A stretch of DNA of 11,814 nucleotides from assembly GCA_002421905.1 (NCBI GenBank), contig DISK01000005.1, forward strand, positions 1 through 11,814. Direction: 5' to 3'. The DNA comes from Micavibrio sp. UBA6212 (GTDB lineage Bacteria; Pseudomonadota; Alphaproteobacteria; Micavibrionales; Micavibrionaceae). The translations under genes and the position numbers were made by a program. This document shows, in pieces, positions 5,931-11,814 of the stretch. The stretch's first letter is position 1, and every line of letters starts with the position of its first letter. Below the pieces are notes generated by a model. The model did no database searches, was not told the origin of the DNA, and worked only from the letters and a program-made list of their open reading frames with translations.

Positions 5931-7268
5931 ATGCACGACACGATCTATGCATTATCCACCCCACCAGGACGTGGGGGAATTGCTGTTATCAGGGCATCCG
6001 GCCCTGAGGCATGGGAGGGCTTACGTGCATTAAGCCCGCAAGGGAAAAAACTTCCCTCACCACGCTATGCCACATATTGGAACCTGTATGATCCAGAGCA
6101 GACAGGGATTCTTCTGGATCATGCCATGGTTATCCTGTTTGAAGGCCCACATAGTTTTACCGGAGAGAATATTGTCGAATATCATCTGCATGGTGGAATA
6201 TCTGTTGTAGATGGTATTTTGAAAGCCCTTGCAAGACGGCCTCATCACCGCCTGGCAACTCCGGGAGAGTTCACCCGTCGCGCCTTTGAAAATGGCAAAA
6301 TGGATTTAACATCTGCCGAAGCGATCGCAGATTTGATCCACGCTGAAACCGAAGAACAGCGCAAACAAGCCTTGCAACAAATGGGTGGAAGTCTCTCAAA
6401 AATTTATGATGCCTGGAAGGATAGACTGGCTCATTTACTGGCACTAATGGAAGCTGATCTTGATTTCTCGGATCAGGATTTACCAGATGATTTGTTATTG
6501 CGCGTCCGCCCCGATTTGTCAGACCTTATGGAAGAAATTATCCATCATCTGGATGACAACCGACGTGGTGAAATGTTGCGCGATGGCATAAAACTAGTTA
6601 TCCTCGGGGCCCCTAACGCTGGAAAATCATCTCTGACAAATACGCTGGCACAACGTGATGTCGCCATTGTTTCCCCTCTTGAAGGAACCACACGGGATAT
6701 TATCGACGTCCACCTGAATCTCGGAGGATACCCTGTTATCCTGTCTGATACTGCAGGGTTGCGCCCCGAACAATTAGGGCACACCGGACAACACGCAATC
6801 GAATCGGAAGGAATCAAAAGAGCTATCCAAAGAGCCGAACAAGCCGATATCAAGATACTCCTTTTTGATGGATCAACCTCACCAGACCCGAATACTCTTA
6901 ACTTGATTGATGAGTCATCTATTCTAGTGAACAACAAATCGGATTTGCAAAAAATTTCATCTGATGGAGCATATCTCAATATCTCGGTCAAAACAGGGGA
7001 GGGTTTGGATCAATTATTGTCACAAATCATTGAGATGATTAAAACTAAAATCGGTCAACATGAAACCCCTTCACTTACTAAAGCGCGCCATAGAACAGCT
7101 CTTGAGAAAACAACAGAAGCGCTGTCCCGTTCCATGACAGCTCCGCTTCCGGAACTGGCCGCTGAAGATTTACGACTTGCTGTTCGCTATTTGGGGAGCA
7201 TCACAGGAAGAGTTGACGTCGAAGATCTTCTCGACATGATTTTTCGTGATTTTTGTATCGGAAAATAG
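5931..7268 (+). CDS. mnmE: tRNA uridine-5-carboxymethylaminomethyl modification GTPase MnmE
   Basis: With MnmG, MnmE modifies carbon 5 of U34 in the anticodon of tRNAs that read NNA/NNG codons. The 445-residue product has the normal family length and all landmarks. These are an N-terminal formyl-THF-binding domain (ALSTPPGRGGIAVIRASG at 8-24; EFTRRAFENGKMDL at 113-126), a helical domain, and an inserted G domain. The G domain carries G1 GAPNAGKS (226-233), G2 EGTTRD (251-256), G3 DTAGL (273-277) and G4 NKSD (335-338). The chain ends FCIGK, so the essential C-terminal cysteine (Cys442) is present. It starts 3 bp after the DUF6489-like gene. In many alphaproteobacteria mnmG, rsmG, parA and parB follow mnmE; here it is followed by a terminator and a convergent mlaC, so mnmG must lie elsewhere. 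Confidence 0.98.
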   Translation: MHDTIYALSTPPGRGGIAVIRASGPEAWEGLRALSPQGKKLPSPRYATYWNLYDPEQTGILLDHAMVILFEGPHSFTGENIVEYHLHGGISVVDGILKALARRPHHRLATPGEFTRRAFENGKMDLTSAEAIADLIHAETEEQRKQALQQMGGSLSKIYDAWKDRLAHLLALMEADLDFSDQDLPDDLLLRVRPDLSDLMEEIIHHLDDNRRGEMLRDGIKLVILGAPNAGKSSLTNTLAQRDVAIVSPLEGTTRDIIDVHLNLGGYPVILSDTAGLRPEQLGHTGQHAIESEGIKRAIQRAEQADIKILLFDGSTSPDPNTLNLIDESSILVNNKSDLQKISSDGAYLNISVKTGEGLDQLLSQIIEMIKTKIGQHETPSLTKARHRTALEKTTEALSRSMTAPLPELAAEDLRLAVRYLGSITGRVDVEDLLDMIFRDFCIGK

Positions 7269-7269
7269 A

Positions 7270-7300
7270 AACCGGAAGAAATTTATTCCGGTTAGAATTT
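7270..7300. terminator. Bidirectional terminator between mnmE and mlaC
   Basis: AACCGGAA (7270-7277) pairs with TTCCGGTT (7286-7293) around an 8-nt loop, giving a perfect 8-bp stem. On the plus strand it is followed by a T-rich run (GAATTTTTG) just after the mnmE stop. On the minus strand the downstream sequence is also pyrimidine rich (CTATTTTCC). The mlaC stop codon (7294-7292) lies inside the stem, so one compact element serves both converging genes. Confidence 0.75.
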
Positions 7301-7972
7301 TTGTTTAAGGTAATCAATCAGCACGGCAACATCCCCGCCGCCACGTTGAATAACTGAAGAGAAGTCAGACCGCTGCGTTACGCTCATACTCACGCCAGAA
7401 ACCAGAACATCAACAACCTTATAAGTAGAACCAGTTTGACGGACACGCCAATCCACCTGAATGGGTTCTCCGCCATTTACCGGGACAATATAAGAAGTTA
7501 CCAGCGAATCTTTCGTGCTGATCGAACGCACTGATTTAACTTCAAATTTTTCACCCTTATATTCACCGAACCGCCCCGCATAAACTTCGACAACCATTTT
7601 TTTGAACAGAGATGTGTATTCCTTCTGCTGGGCGGGAGTTGCTACATTCCAGTATTTTCCTAGAACAAAGCGACCAATAGTTTCCAGATCAAAGCTATGA
7701 TCCAACAGCTTTTTGAATTCACTTTTTTTCTGCTCTTGCGGACTGTCCGGAGCCGATAAAAATGTAAGACCTTTTTCTGCTGTAGATTTGACAAAATTCA
7801 GTGCACCCGCACCTTGTTCATCAGAAACAGAAATCTGCATGGATAAAGAAGGTCGAGAAACCTCACTAGCCACGGAAACAGGAGGAGAGGCATGAACTTT
7901 CCCAGCGCACGGGAAAGCCATCAGAATCCCGACTGAAAACAATGAAGCTCTACGAACCAATAATGCAACCAT
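7292..7972 (-). CDS. mlaC: MlaC-family periplasmic phospholipid-binding protein
   Basis: MlaC carries phospholipids across the periplasm between the outer-membrane MlaA complex and the inner-membrane MlaFEDB transporter, keeping the outer leaflet asymmetric. I place the start at 7972 (226 residues) because GAGAGGA lies 6 nt upstream and the N-terminus then forms a signal peptide (MVALLVRRASLFSVGILMAF...VHA, cleavage after about Ala28). The longer frame from 8017 would add 15 residues before it. The body has family hallmarks: FDLETIGRFVLGKYWNVATPAQQKEYTSLFKK, then YKGEKFEVKSVR, then VDWRVRQTGSTYKVVDVLVSGVSM. It lies 116 bp downstream of mlaA on the same strand. The hopanoid-associated MlaC homologue HpnM is an alternative name, but no hopanoid gene is seen here. 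No mlaD, mlaE or mlaF is in the window. Confidence 0.9.
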   Translation of the reverse strand: MVALLVRRASLFSVGILMAFPCAGKVHASPPVSVASEVSRPSLSMQISVSDEQGAGALNFVKSTAEKGLTFLSAPDSPQEQKKSEFKKLLDHSFDLETIGRFVLGKYWNVATPAQQKEYTSLFKKMVVEVYAGRFGEYKGEKFEVKSVRSISTKDSLVTSYIVPVNGGEPIQVDWRVRQTGSTYKVVDVLVSGVSMSVTQRSDFSSVIQRGGGDVAVLIDYLKQKF

Positions 7973-7985
7973 TTTGCATCCTCTC

Positions 7986-8088
7986 AAATGTAAGTGTATG
8001 GCAACCAACGCCGCCATACATCTAATATAAAAAAACCGAAATAGGAAGGCCCTCTACCAAAATAATATCGATGAGCAAGCCTTAACCT
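7986..8088 (-). other. mlaA-mlaC spacer
   Basis: This spacer holds no gene. On the minus strand a run of seven T residues (about 8033-8027) follows only a weak, G-U-containing stem, so it is at best a leaky terminator. mlaC is probably expressed by read-through from mlaA. Confidence 0.3.
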
Positions 8089-8823
8089 CTAGGGGATGTC
8101 TGGAAGATCGGCATCATCATTGCCACGAATCTGAGCATCCCGTTTCTGGATATAAGCACTCCGCATAGCCGCATAGTAATCTACAGAGTTTTTCTTCAGA
8201 TCGGATAAGACATCCAGCAATTCCTCACGCTTGTCGATAGAAGCGACAGCCACCCGACCATAATACCAGCCATGACGGTCAGTATTAACCAACCACAAAC
8301 GAACCGGATCAGTATAAGTATCCACCAACAAGCCCGTTGTATCACGAACACTACTTGGGCCTAATAATGGAAGAACCAGATACGGTCCATTCCCGACACC
8401 CCAGACACCTAAAGTCTGTCCAAAATCTTCTTCGCGATAATTGACACCATCCATAGCGGCAACGTCAATCAACCCACCAAGACCAAATAATGTATTGGCA
8501 AAGAAACGGGTCAGGGTATTCCCTGCCCCCGACAAATCAGCCTGCAACAGGTTGTTCGCCAGTGTCGTCGGTGTTTTCAAATTACGCAACGCGTTGCGTA
8601 CACCGGTACGTGCTGGATCAGGAACAGCTGCACGGTAACCTTTGGCCACTGGCTCCATGACCGCATCATCAACGACTTTGTTAAATTTGAAAATGCCGCG
8701 GTTAACCCCTTCAATCGGGTCAGATACCCCACCATATTCCTGCGATGCACAAGCAGACAACAAGCCTGTTGTTAAAATCATCGTCACTGCAAGACACAAA
8801 TTCCGCGCAAACCCTGATGTCAT
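8089..8823 (-). CDS. mlaA: MlaA (VacJ) outer-membrane lipoprotein
   Basis: MlaA sits in the outer membrane and removes misplaced phospholipids from the outer leaflet, passing them to MlaC. The start at 8823 (244 residues) is preferred: AAAGGG lies 6 nt upstream and it gives a proper lipoprotein signal with lipobox LSAC (Cys25). The frame upstream to 8892 is open but would bury the signal. Family motifs follow: DPIEGVNRGIFKFNKVVD, PDPARTGVRNALRNLKTPTTLANNLLQ, the hydrophobic FFANTLFGLGGLIDVA stretch, EEDFGQTLGVWGVGNGPYLVLPLLGPSSVRD, and DPVRLWLV. The C-terminal tail is short and acidic (DDADLPDIP). It is the upstream partner of mlaC and probably starts its own transcript, because a possible terminator and promoter lie between it and lptG. 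Confidence 0.95.
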   Translation of the reverse strand: MTSGFARNLCLAVTMILTTGLLSACASQEYGGVSDPIEGVNRGIFKFNKVVDDAVMEPVAKGYRAAVPDPARTGVRNALRNLKTPTTLANNLLQADLSGAGNTLTRFFANTLFGLGGLIDVAAMDGVNYREEDFGQTLGVWGVGNGPYLVLPLLGPSSVRDTTGLLVDTYTDPVRLWLVNTDRHGWYYGRVAVASIDKREELLDVLSDLKKNSVDYYAAMRSAYIQKRDAQIRGNDDADLPDIP

Positions 8824-8919
8824 ACTATACCCTTTAATCCCTTCGGCCCTATCCGTCTGAAGGTCTGATTCGCCCAGAAAAGACCCACACATGTTAATAA
8901 GAACAAAAAACTGTTAGAA

Positions 8920-8948
8920 ACACATTAACAAAGTGCTCCGGACGTCAA
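8920..8948 (-). promoter_or_regulatory. Possible mlaA promoter
   Basis: On the minus strand TTGACG (8948-8943) is a good -35. The -10 is weak at every allowed spacing (ATGTGT at 17 bp, TAATGT at 15 bp). The position, about 100-120 bp before the mlaA start and just after the candidate lptG terminator, makes it plausible. Confidence 0.25.
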
Positions 8949-8956
8949 TCCGAAAA

Positions 8957-8992
8957 CAAAAAACCTTTTGCGACACTTGCTTGAAATAAGGT
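8957..8992 (-). terminator. Weak candidate terminator after lptG
   Basis: On the minus strand ACCTT (8992-8988) can pair with AAGGT (8967-8963), followed by a T-rich run (TTTTTTG). The stem is only 5 bp with a long loop, and it lies about 90 bp after the lptG stop, so it is a marginal call. Confidence 0.25.
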
Positions 8993-9082
8993 CTTTCGTC
9001 AAGCTGACAAACCTTTATCAAGTATAGAAGGAGCCAGTGCTGTTGCAAAAATATGACATTTTCCGGAAATTTTTCCTGAACA

Positions 9083-10186
9083 TCAACCATCCTCAAGGGA
9101 TAATAATACGGAAACACCAACCAAAGTGGACAATAGAGCAGGGCTCCAGGCCGCCAAAAAGACTGGAAGTTGATGGGAAGCCCCCAACGCGTGGAGAAAA
9201 TTCGATAAGAAAAAGACAACAAATCCAGCAACAACACCAATCAGTACAAAAGAGAAGCTCCCTCCCTGACGGGATTGTCGCATCGCAACACAAGCCGCCA
9301 GATACACCATAGAGGCAAACAACAAAGGTAAAGCGAGTAATTCCTGAAAATGTATCCGCAATCTGGTTGAATCAAATCCCGTTCCATCCAGCGTTTCGAT
9401 ATAAGACGGCAAGTTCCAGAACCCCATAGTTTCCGGAGCCGCAAAACTTTCCTCAATATCATTGACCGTCAACTGGGTTGGAATCATGGCCTGCGCCGAT
9501 TTTCGAGATGGATGGCCCGGAATATTAAAAACCGCCTCCTTCAGAAGCCAATTACCGGATTTTAACTGCGCGGACGGCGCATCAAGCCGTTCGGTAAAGC
9601 TGTCATGCCGGTCGAAAAACAATACCATCACATTATGCAAACGCCATTGTGGCATCTCTATATTGCCCGCATGCAAAATAGCGTGACCATCCTCCGTGGT
9701 CTGTTTCAACCATATGCCCTCATCAAACAAGGCGATCACATTGGCATTATCACGCTTCAAATATGTTTTGTTCAAAACATCATATCGGGAATAAAACGCT
9801 GCACTGATCGGATCAAGAACAGTCACACAAACAACCCCGAACAGCATCCCAACCGCCACAACAGGCAAGAGAAATTGCCATACCGATACGCCGGAAGATC
9901 TCAGAACAACCAGCTCTTGCCTCCTGCTCAGCTGCCAGAATGTAAAAAGAGCGGCAAATAGCACAACAAAAGGAGCAATCGTCATGGCCAGCTCAGGAAG
10001 GCGCAAAAATTCCATCTTCACGACCAGCCCAAACCCGACATCACCATATTTAGCCGCACGACGTAAAAGCTCAATCAAATCAAATAATGCCACCACGCCC
10101 AGTAATATCGAAAGCAGACCCAAAAGATTAAAGCCATAAATTCGGCCAAGATATTTGAATAAAGTTGCACCGGGAAGAGCCCCCAT
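9083..10186 (-). CDS. lptG: LPS export permease LptG
   Basis: LptG pairs with LptF and the ATPase LptB to pull lipopolysaccharide from the inner membrane into the LptC-LptA bridge. The 367-residue product has the YjgP/YjgQ layout: three membrane helices at about 15-38, 65-84 and 103-125, a periplasmic beta-jellyroll region (about 130-275), then three more helices up to the C-terminus. The segment FTFWQLSRRQELVVLRSSGVSVWQ (81-104) is the cytoplasmic coupling loop that contacts LptB. Position as second gene, and the LDPISAAFYSRYD and MRQSRQGG segments, favour LptG over LptF. Its ATG (10186-10184) shares one base with the lptF stop (TGATG), and AGGGAGG lies 6 nt upstream inside lptF. Tight translational coupling is therefore expected and would suit equal amounts of the two subunits. 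Confidence 0.93.
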   Translation of the reverse strand: MGALPGATLFKYLGRIYGFNLLGLLSILLGVVALFDLIELLRRAAKYGDVGFGLVVKMEFLRLPELAMTIAPFVVLFAALFTFWQLSRRQELVVLRSSGVSVWQFLLPVVAVGMLFGVVCVTVLDPISAAFYSRYDVLNKTYLKRDNANVIALFDEGIWLKQTTEDGHAILHAGNIEMPQWRLHNVMVLFFDRHDSFTERLDAPSAQLKSGNWLLKEAVFNIPGHPSRKSAQAMIPTQLTVNDIEESFAAPETMGFWNLPSYIETLDGTGFDSTRLRIHFQELLALPLLFASMVYLAACVAMRQSRQGGSFSFVLIGVVAGFVVFFLSNFLHALGASHQLPVFLAAWSPALLSTLVGVSVLLSLEDG

Positions 10187-11310
10187 CAGGCGCCTCCCTT
10201 TTGTGAAGCCTGTCGAACTCTGGCCATAATTTTATCCTGCATCAACAAGAAGACCCCACCCAAGATCGGCAATAGAGCTGTCAAAAGCATTAAAGGAAAT
10301 CCAACCGGAGAACTTTTTGCCATATTATAAAACGTCAAATATAAAATCTCGATCATAATAACAACAACAACAGCAACCAGAATGCGCTTCCCCTGCCCGC
10401 GCCGATCATGCGCACCTGTCAAAAGAGCCACCAAGGCCACCATCGCAAGAGCAGGAATTAATAGAGGTGTCAGAATTCGTTTTTGAATTTCCAACCGGAA
10501 TTCACGACTTAAAACCTTACTCTTTTTAGCTTCTTCTGAGCGAACAAGATCTTGCAAGACCCTCTCGTCTGGCTCTTTCCAGCGATCGGAAGTGGATTGT
10601 GCGGCTTCTGGCAGATCAATTGTATAACGATCAAAATCCAATCGCTTCAATACACCATTCCGCTGATCATATTGCTGACGAGACCCGTTATATACCAAGA
10701 CCTGATGCCCTGTATCCGTTGAAACAAGGATGCCACGCGCCGCAATGACCGTCGATGGAGCCTGAGTAGAATCCCGGGCATCATGGATAACCAGTCCCAA
10801 TAAATTTCCATCACGATCTCGATCACGGATATACACCGTCAACCCCTTGCCCGCTTCGGTAAAAACACCCTCGCGGAACAATAAGGAAGACATCTGAGCC
10901 TTGATATCTTTACGCAACGTCAAAGCAGATGATTTGGAAACCGGCGCGACCCATCCCATCATAATAAACAAAAAGACTGCCAGAATACCTGAAAATATCA
11001 GCACAGGCCGCGCCAGACGAACAGGTGAAAATCCCAGAGCTTTGAGAACATAAAGCTCGCTATCCATAACCAGACGGTGGTAAATAAAGAGAATGGAGGC
11101 CACCACACCGATCGGTAAAATAACCTCAAAAAAACTGGGCAAAGATAAAAAAGTCACCATCCAGAAGCTCCACCCCGAGGCCCCTGCATTCATCACCAGT
11201 TCCAGATAGCGCAAGGACTGGGTCAGCAACACCAGAACAGCCAGAATGGCAACGATAAAAACCGTTGCAATCAGGATTTGACGAAAAATATAACGATCAA
11301 TAATCTGCAT
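10186..11310 (-). CDS. lptF: LPS export permease LptF
   Basis: This is the first gene of the lptF-lptG pair and the partner subunit of the inner-membrane LptB2FG exporter. The 374-residue product has helices at about 10-30, 55-78 and 100-122, a periplasmic domain at about 125-275 (VYIRDRDRDGNLLGLVIHDARD is characteristic), and helices at about 280-298, 308-330 and 335-357. The N-terminus MQIIDRYIFRQIL and the coupling loop YHRLVMDSELYVLKALGFSP (77-96) match the family. The start at 11310 has only a weak ribosome site (GAAGCG). It is divergent from pepA across an 88-bp spacer. The product lists as LptF by gene order and by the DSELYVLKALGFSP motif; a swap with LptG would not change the role. 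Confidence 0.93.
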   Translation of the reverse strand: MQIIDRYIFRQILIATVFIVAILAVLVLLTQSLRYLELVMNAGASGWSFWMVTFLSLPSFFEVILPIGVVASILFIYHRLVMDSELYVLKALGFSPVRLARPVLIFSGILAVFLFIMMGWVAPVSKSSALTLRKDIKAQMSSLLFREGVFTEAGKGLTVYIRDRDRDGNLLGLVIHDARDSTQAPSTVIAARGILVSTDTGHQVLVYNGSRQQYDQRNGVLKRLDFDRYTIDLPEAAQSTSDRWKEPDERVLQDLVRSEEAKKSKVLSREFRLEIQKRILTPLLIPALAMVALVALLTGAHDRRGQGKRILVAVVVVIMIEILYLTFYNMAKSSPVGFPLMLLTALLPILGGVFLLMQDKIMARVRQASQKGGA

Positions 11311-11349
11311 TTGCGCTTCAAAGCATAATGGAATAGGCTAACTCAACTC

Positions 11350-11370
11350 CTGCTTCTGTATCAGAAACAG
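11350..11370. promoter_or_regulatory. 21-bp dyad in the lptF/pepA divergent spacer
   Basis: CTGCTTCTG (11350-11358) and CAGAAACAG (11362-11370) are inverted repeats matching at eight of nine positions around TAT. The whole divergent control region is only 88 bp, so a protein bound here could affect both directions. On the minus strand the dyad also contains TGATACAGA, a weak extended -10. It is an operator candidate only. Confidence 0.35.
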
Positions 11371-11398
11371 TCCAACTCGACAACCAAGCGAGCAGAAA

Positions 11399-11814
11399 AT
11401 GATGAATTTTGAAAAAAAACTCCCCGAAATTGCATTTGTGAAGACCCCTTCCAGCACGGATACGGCAATCATTGCCCTGTATGACGATAAAAAACTGACC
11501 AAGGCCGCTGCTCTTCTGGATAAGGAATGGGACGGTTTACTGAGCCATCATCTGGAAACTTCTGAGAAATTCAAGGCAGAAACAGGGCAAATGCTGACTA
11601 TAACCCTCCCCAGAAAGGCTCCTTATGTACGAGTGGTACTGGTGGGCTTAGGATCAAAATCAAAGGCAACGCCCGATGGTTTGGAAGCATCTGGTGGGGG
11701 ATTAGCATCAAACCTGCGTGGCGCCGGTTGTACTACGGCCACTTTCTTGAATGCAGATGATTTGAAGAGCAAGAGCAGTAACCCCGTTATATCGCTGATG
11801 TCAGGGTTTTTATT
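11399..11814 (+). CDS. pepA: Leucyl aminopeptidase (M17), N-terminal part
   Basis: The frame is open from ATG 11399 (or the adjacent ATG 11402) to the window edge, 138 codons. The sequence matches the N-terminal, macro-like domain of M17 cytosolic aminopeptidases: MMNFEKKLPEIAFVK, then a central ALLDKEWDGLLSHHLETS segment where the family often has xGxL, then KAPYVRVVLVGLGSK, the conserved VxLxGLG strand-turn. The metal-binding catalytic domain lies beyond the window, so activity cannot be judged. The family removes N-terminal residues such as leucine from peptides, and some members also bind DNA. The pepA gene divergent from lptF-lptG is a common arrangement in proteobacteria, which supports the call. 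The ribosome site is weak (GAG about 8 nt upstream). Confidence 0.88.
   Translation, partial: MMNFEKKLPEIAFVKTPSSTDTAIIALYDDKKLTKAAALLDKEWDGLLSHHLETSEKFKAETGQMLTITLPRKAPYVRVVLVGLGSKSKATPDGLEASGGGLASNLRGAGCTTATFLNADDLKSKSSNPVISLMSGFL

Noticed and set aside
6545..6991. Minus-strand ORF of 148 codons inside mnmE
   Set aside because: It is the complement of the conserved MnmE G domain; the coding strand is certain.
7973..8017. Longer MlaC start at 8017
   Set aside because: The start at 7972 has GAGAGGA at good spacing and yields a standard signal peptide.
8824..8892. Longer MlaA start at 8892
   Set aside because: It would place 23 polar residues before the lipoprotein signal, whereas 8823 has a ribosome site and a correct lipobox distance.
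1..11814. CRISPR array, insertion sequence, phage or toxin-antitoxin system
   Set aside because: No regularly spaced repeats, transposase or integrase motifs, phage genes or toxin-like gene pairs were seen.

Overview
The window reads as chromosomal DNA of an alphaproteobacterium. The evidence is an IalB-family periplasmic protein, a DUF6489-type small protein next to mnmE, an mlaA-mlaC pair, and an lptF-lptG pair divergent from pepA. GC looks to be in the mid-40s percent by eye, with A+T-richer spacers in the first 2.2 kb. I cannot name the genus.

Layout, left to right. (1) Positions 1-46 hold the first codons of a minus-strand gene that leaves the window. (2) Positions 47-470 are a long A+T-rich spacer with several small dyads and a possible promoter, ahead of an unrecognised 101-residue gene (471-776) that ends in a clear intrinsic terminator. 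(3) A complete tRNA-Gly(UCC) with encoded CCA lies at 943-1016. About 100 bp further on is a second, broken copy of its 3' end, and between them is an 11-nt sequence complementary to the tRNA T arm. (4) An exported IalB-like protein (1348-1902). (5) A membrane-anchored M23 (LytM-type) murein endopeptidase (2197-3798). It overlaps tail to tail with (6) a minus-strand 573-residue membrane protein carrying eight CxxC motifs in two blocks of four at an exact 11-residue period (3776-5497), the least explained gene here. (7) A plus-strand pair, DUF6489-like gene plus mnmE (5607-7268), ended by a stem-loop shared with the convergent mlaC. (8) Minus-strand mlaC (7292-7972) and mlaA (8089-8823), then lptG and lptF (9083-11310). 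(9) The divergent start of pepA (11399 to the window edge).

Most of the window serves the cell envelope. The M23 enzyme cuts peptidoglycan, MlaA/MlaC move phospholipids from the outer to the inner membrane, LptF/LptG power LPS export, and the IalB-like protein is periplasmic. MnmE and tRNA-Gly(UCC) belong to translation; glycine tRNA with a U34 anticodon is among the tRNAs MnmE/MnmG modify in bacteria, but their closeness here may be chance.

I found no transposase, integrase, CRISPR array or phage gene. The points most worth checking are the double zinc-ribbon membrane protein, the broken tRNA copy and its antisense trailer, and a 21-bp dyad between lptF and pepA.
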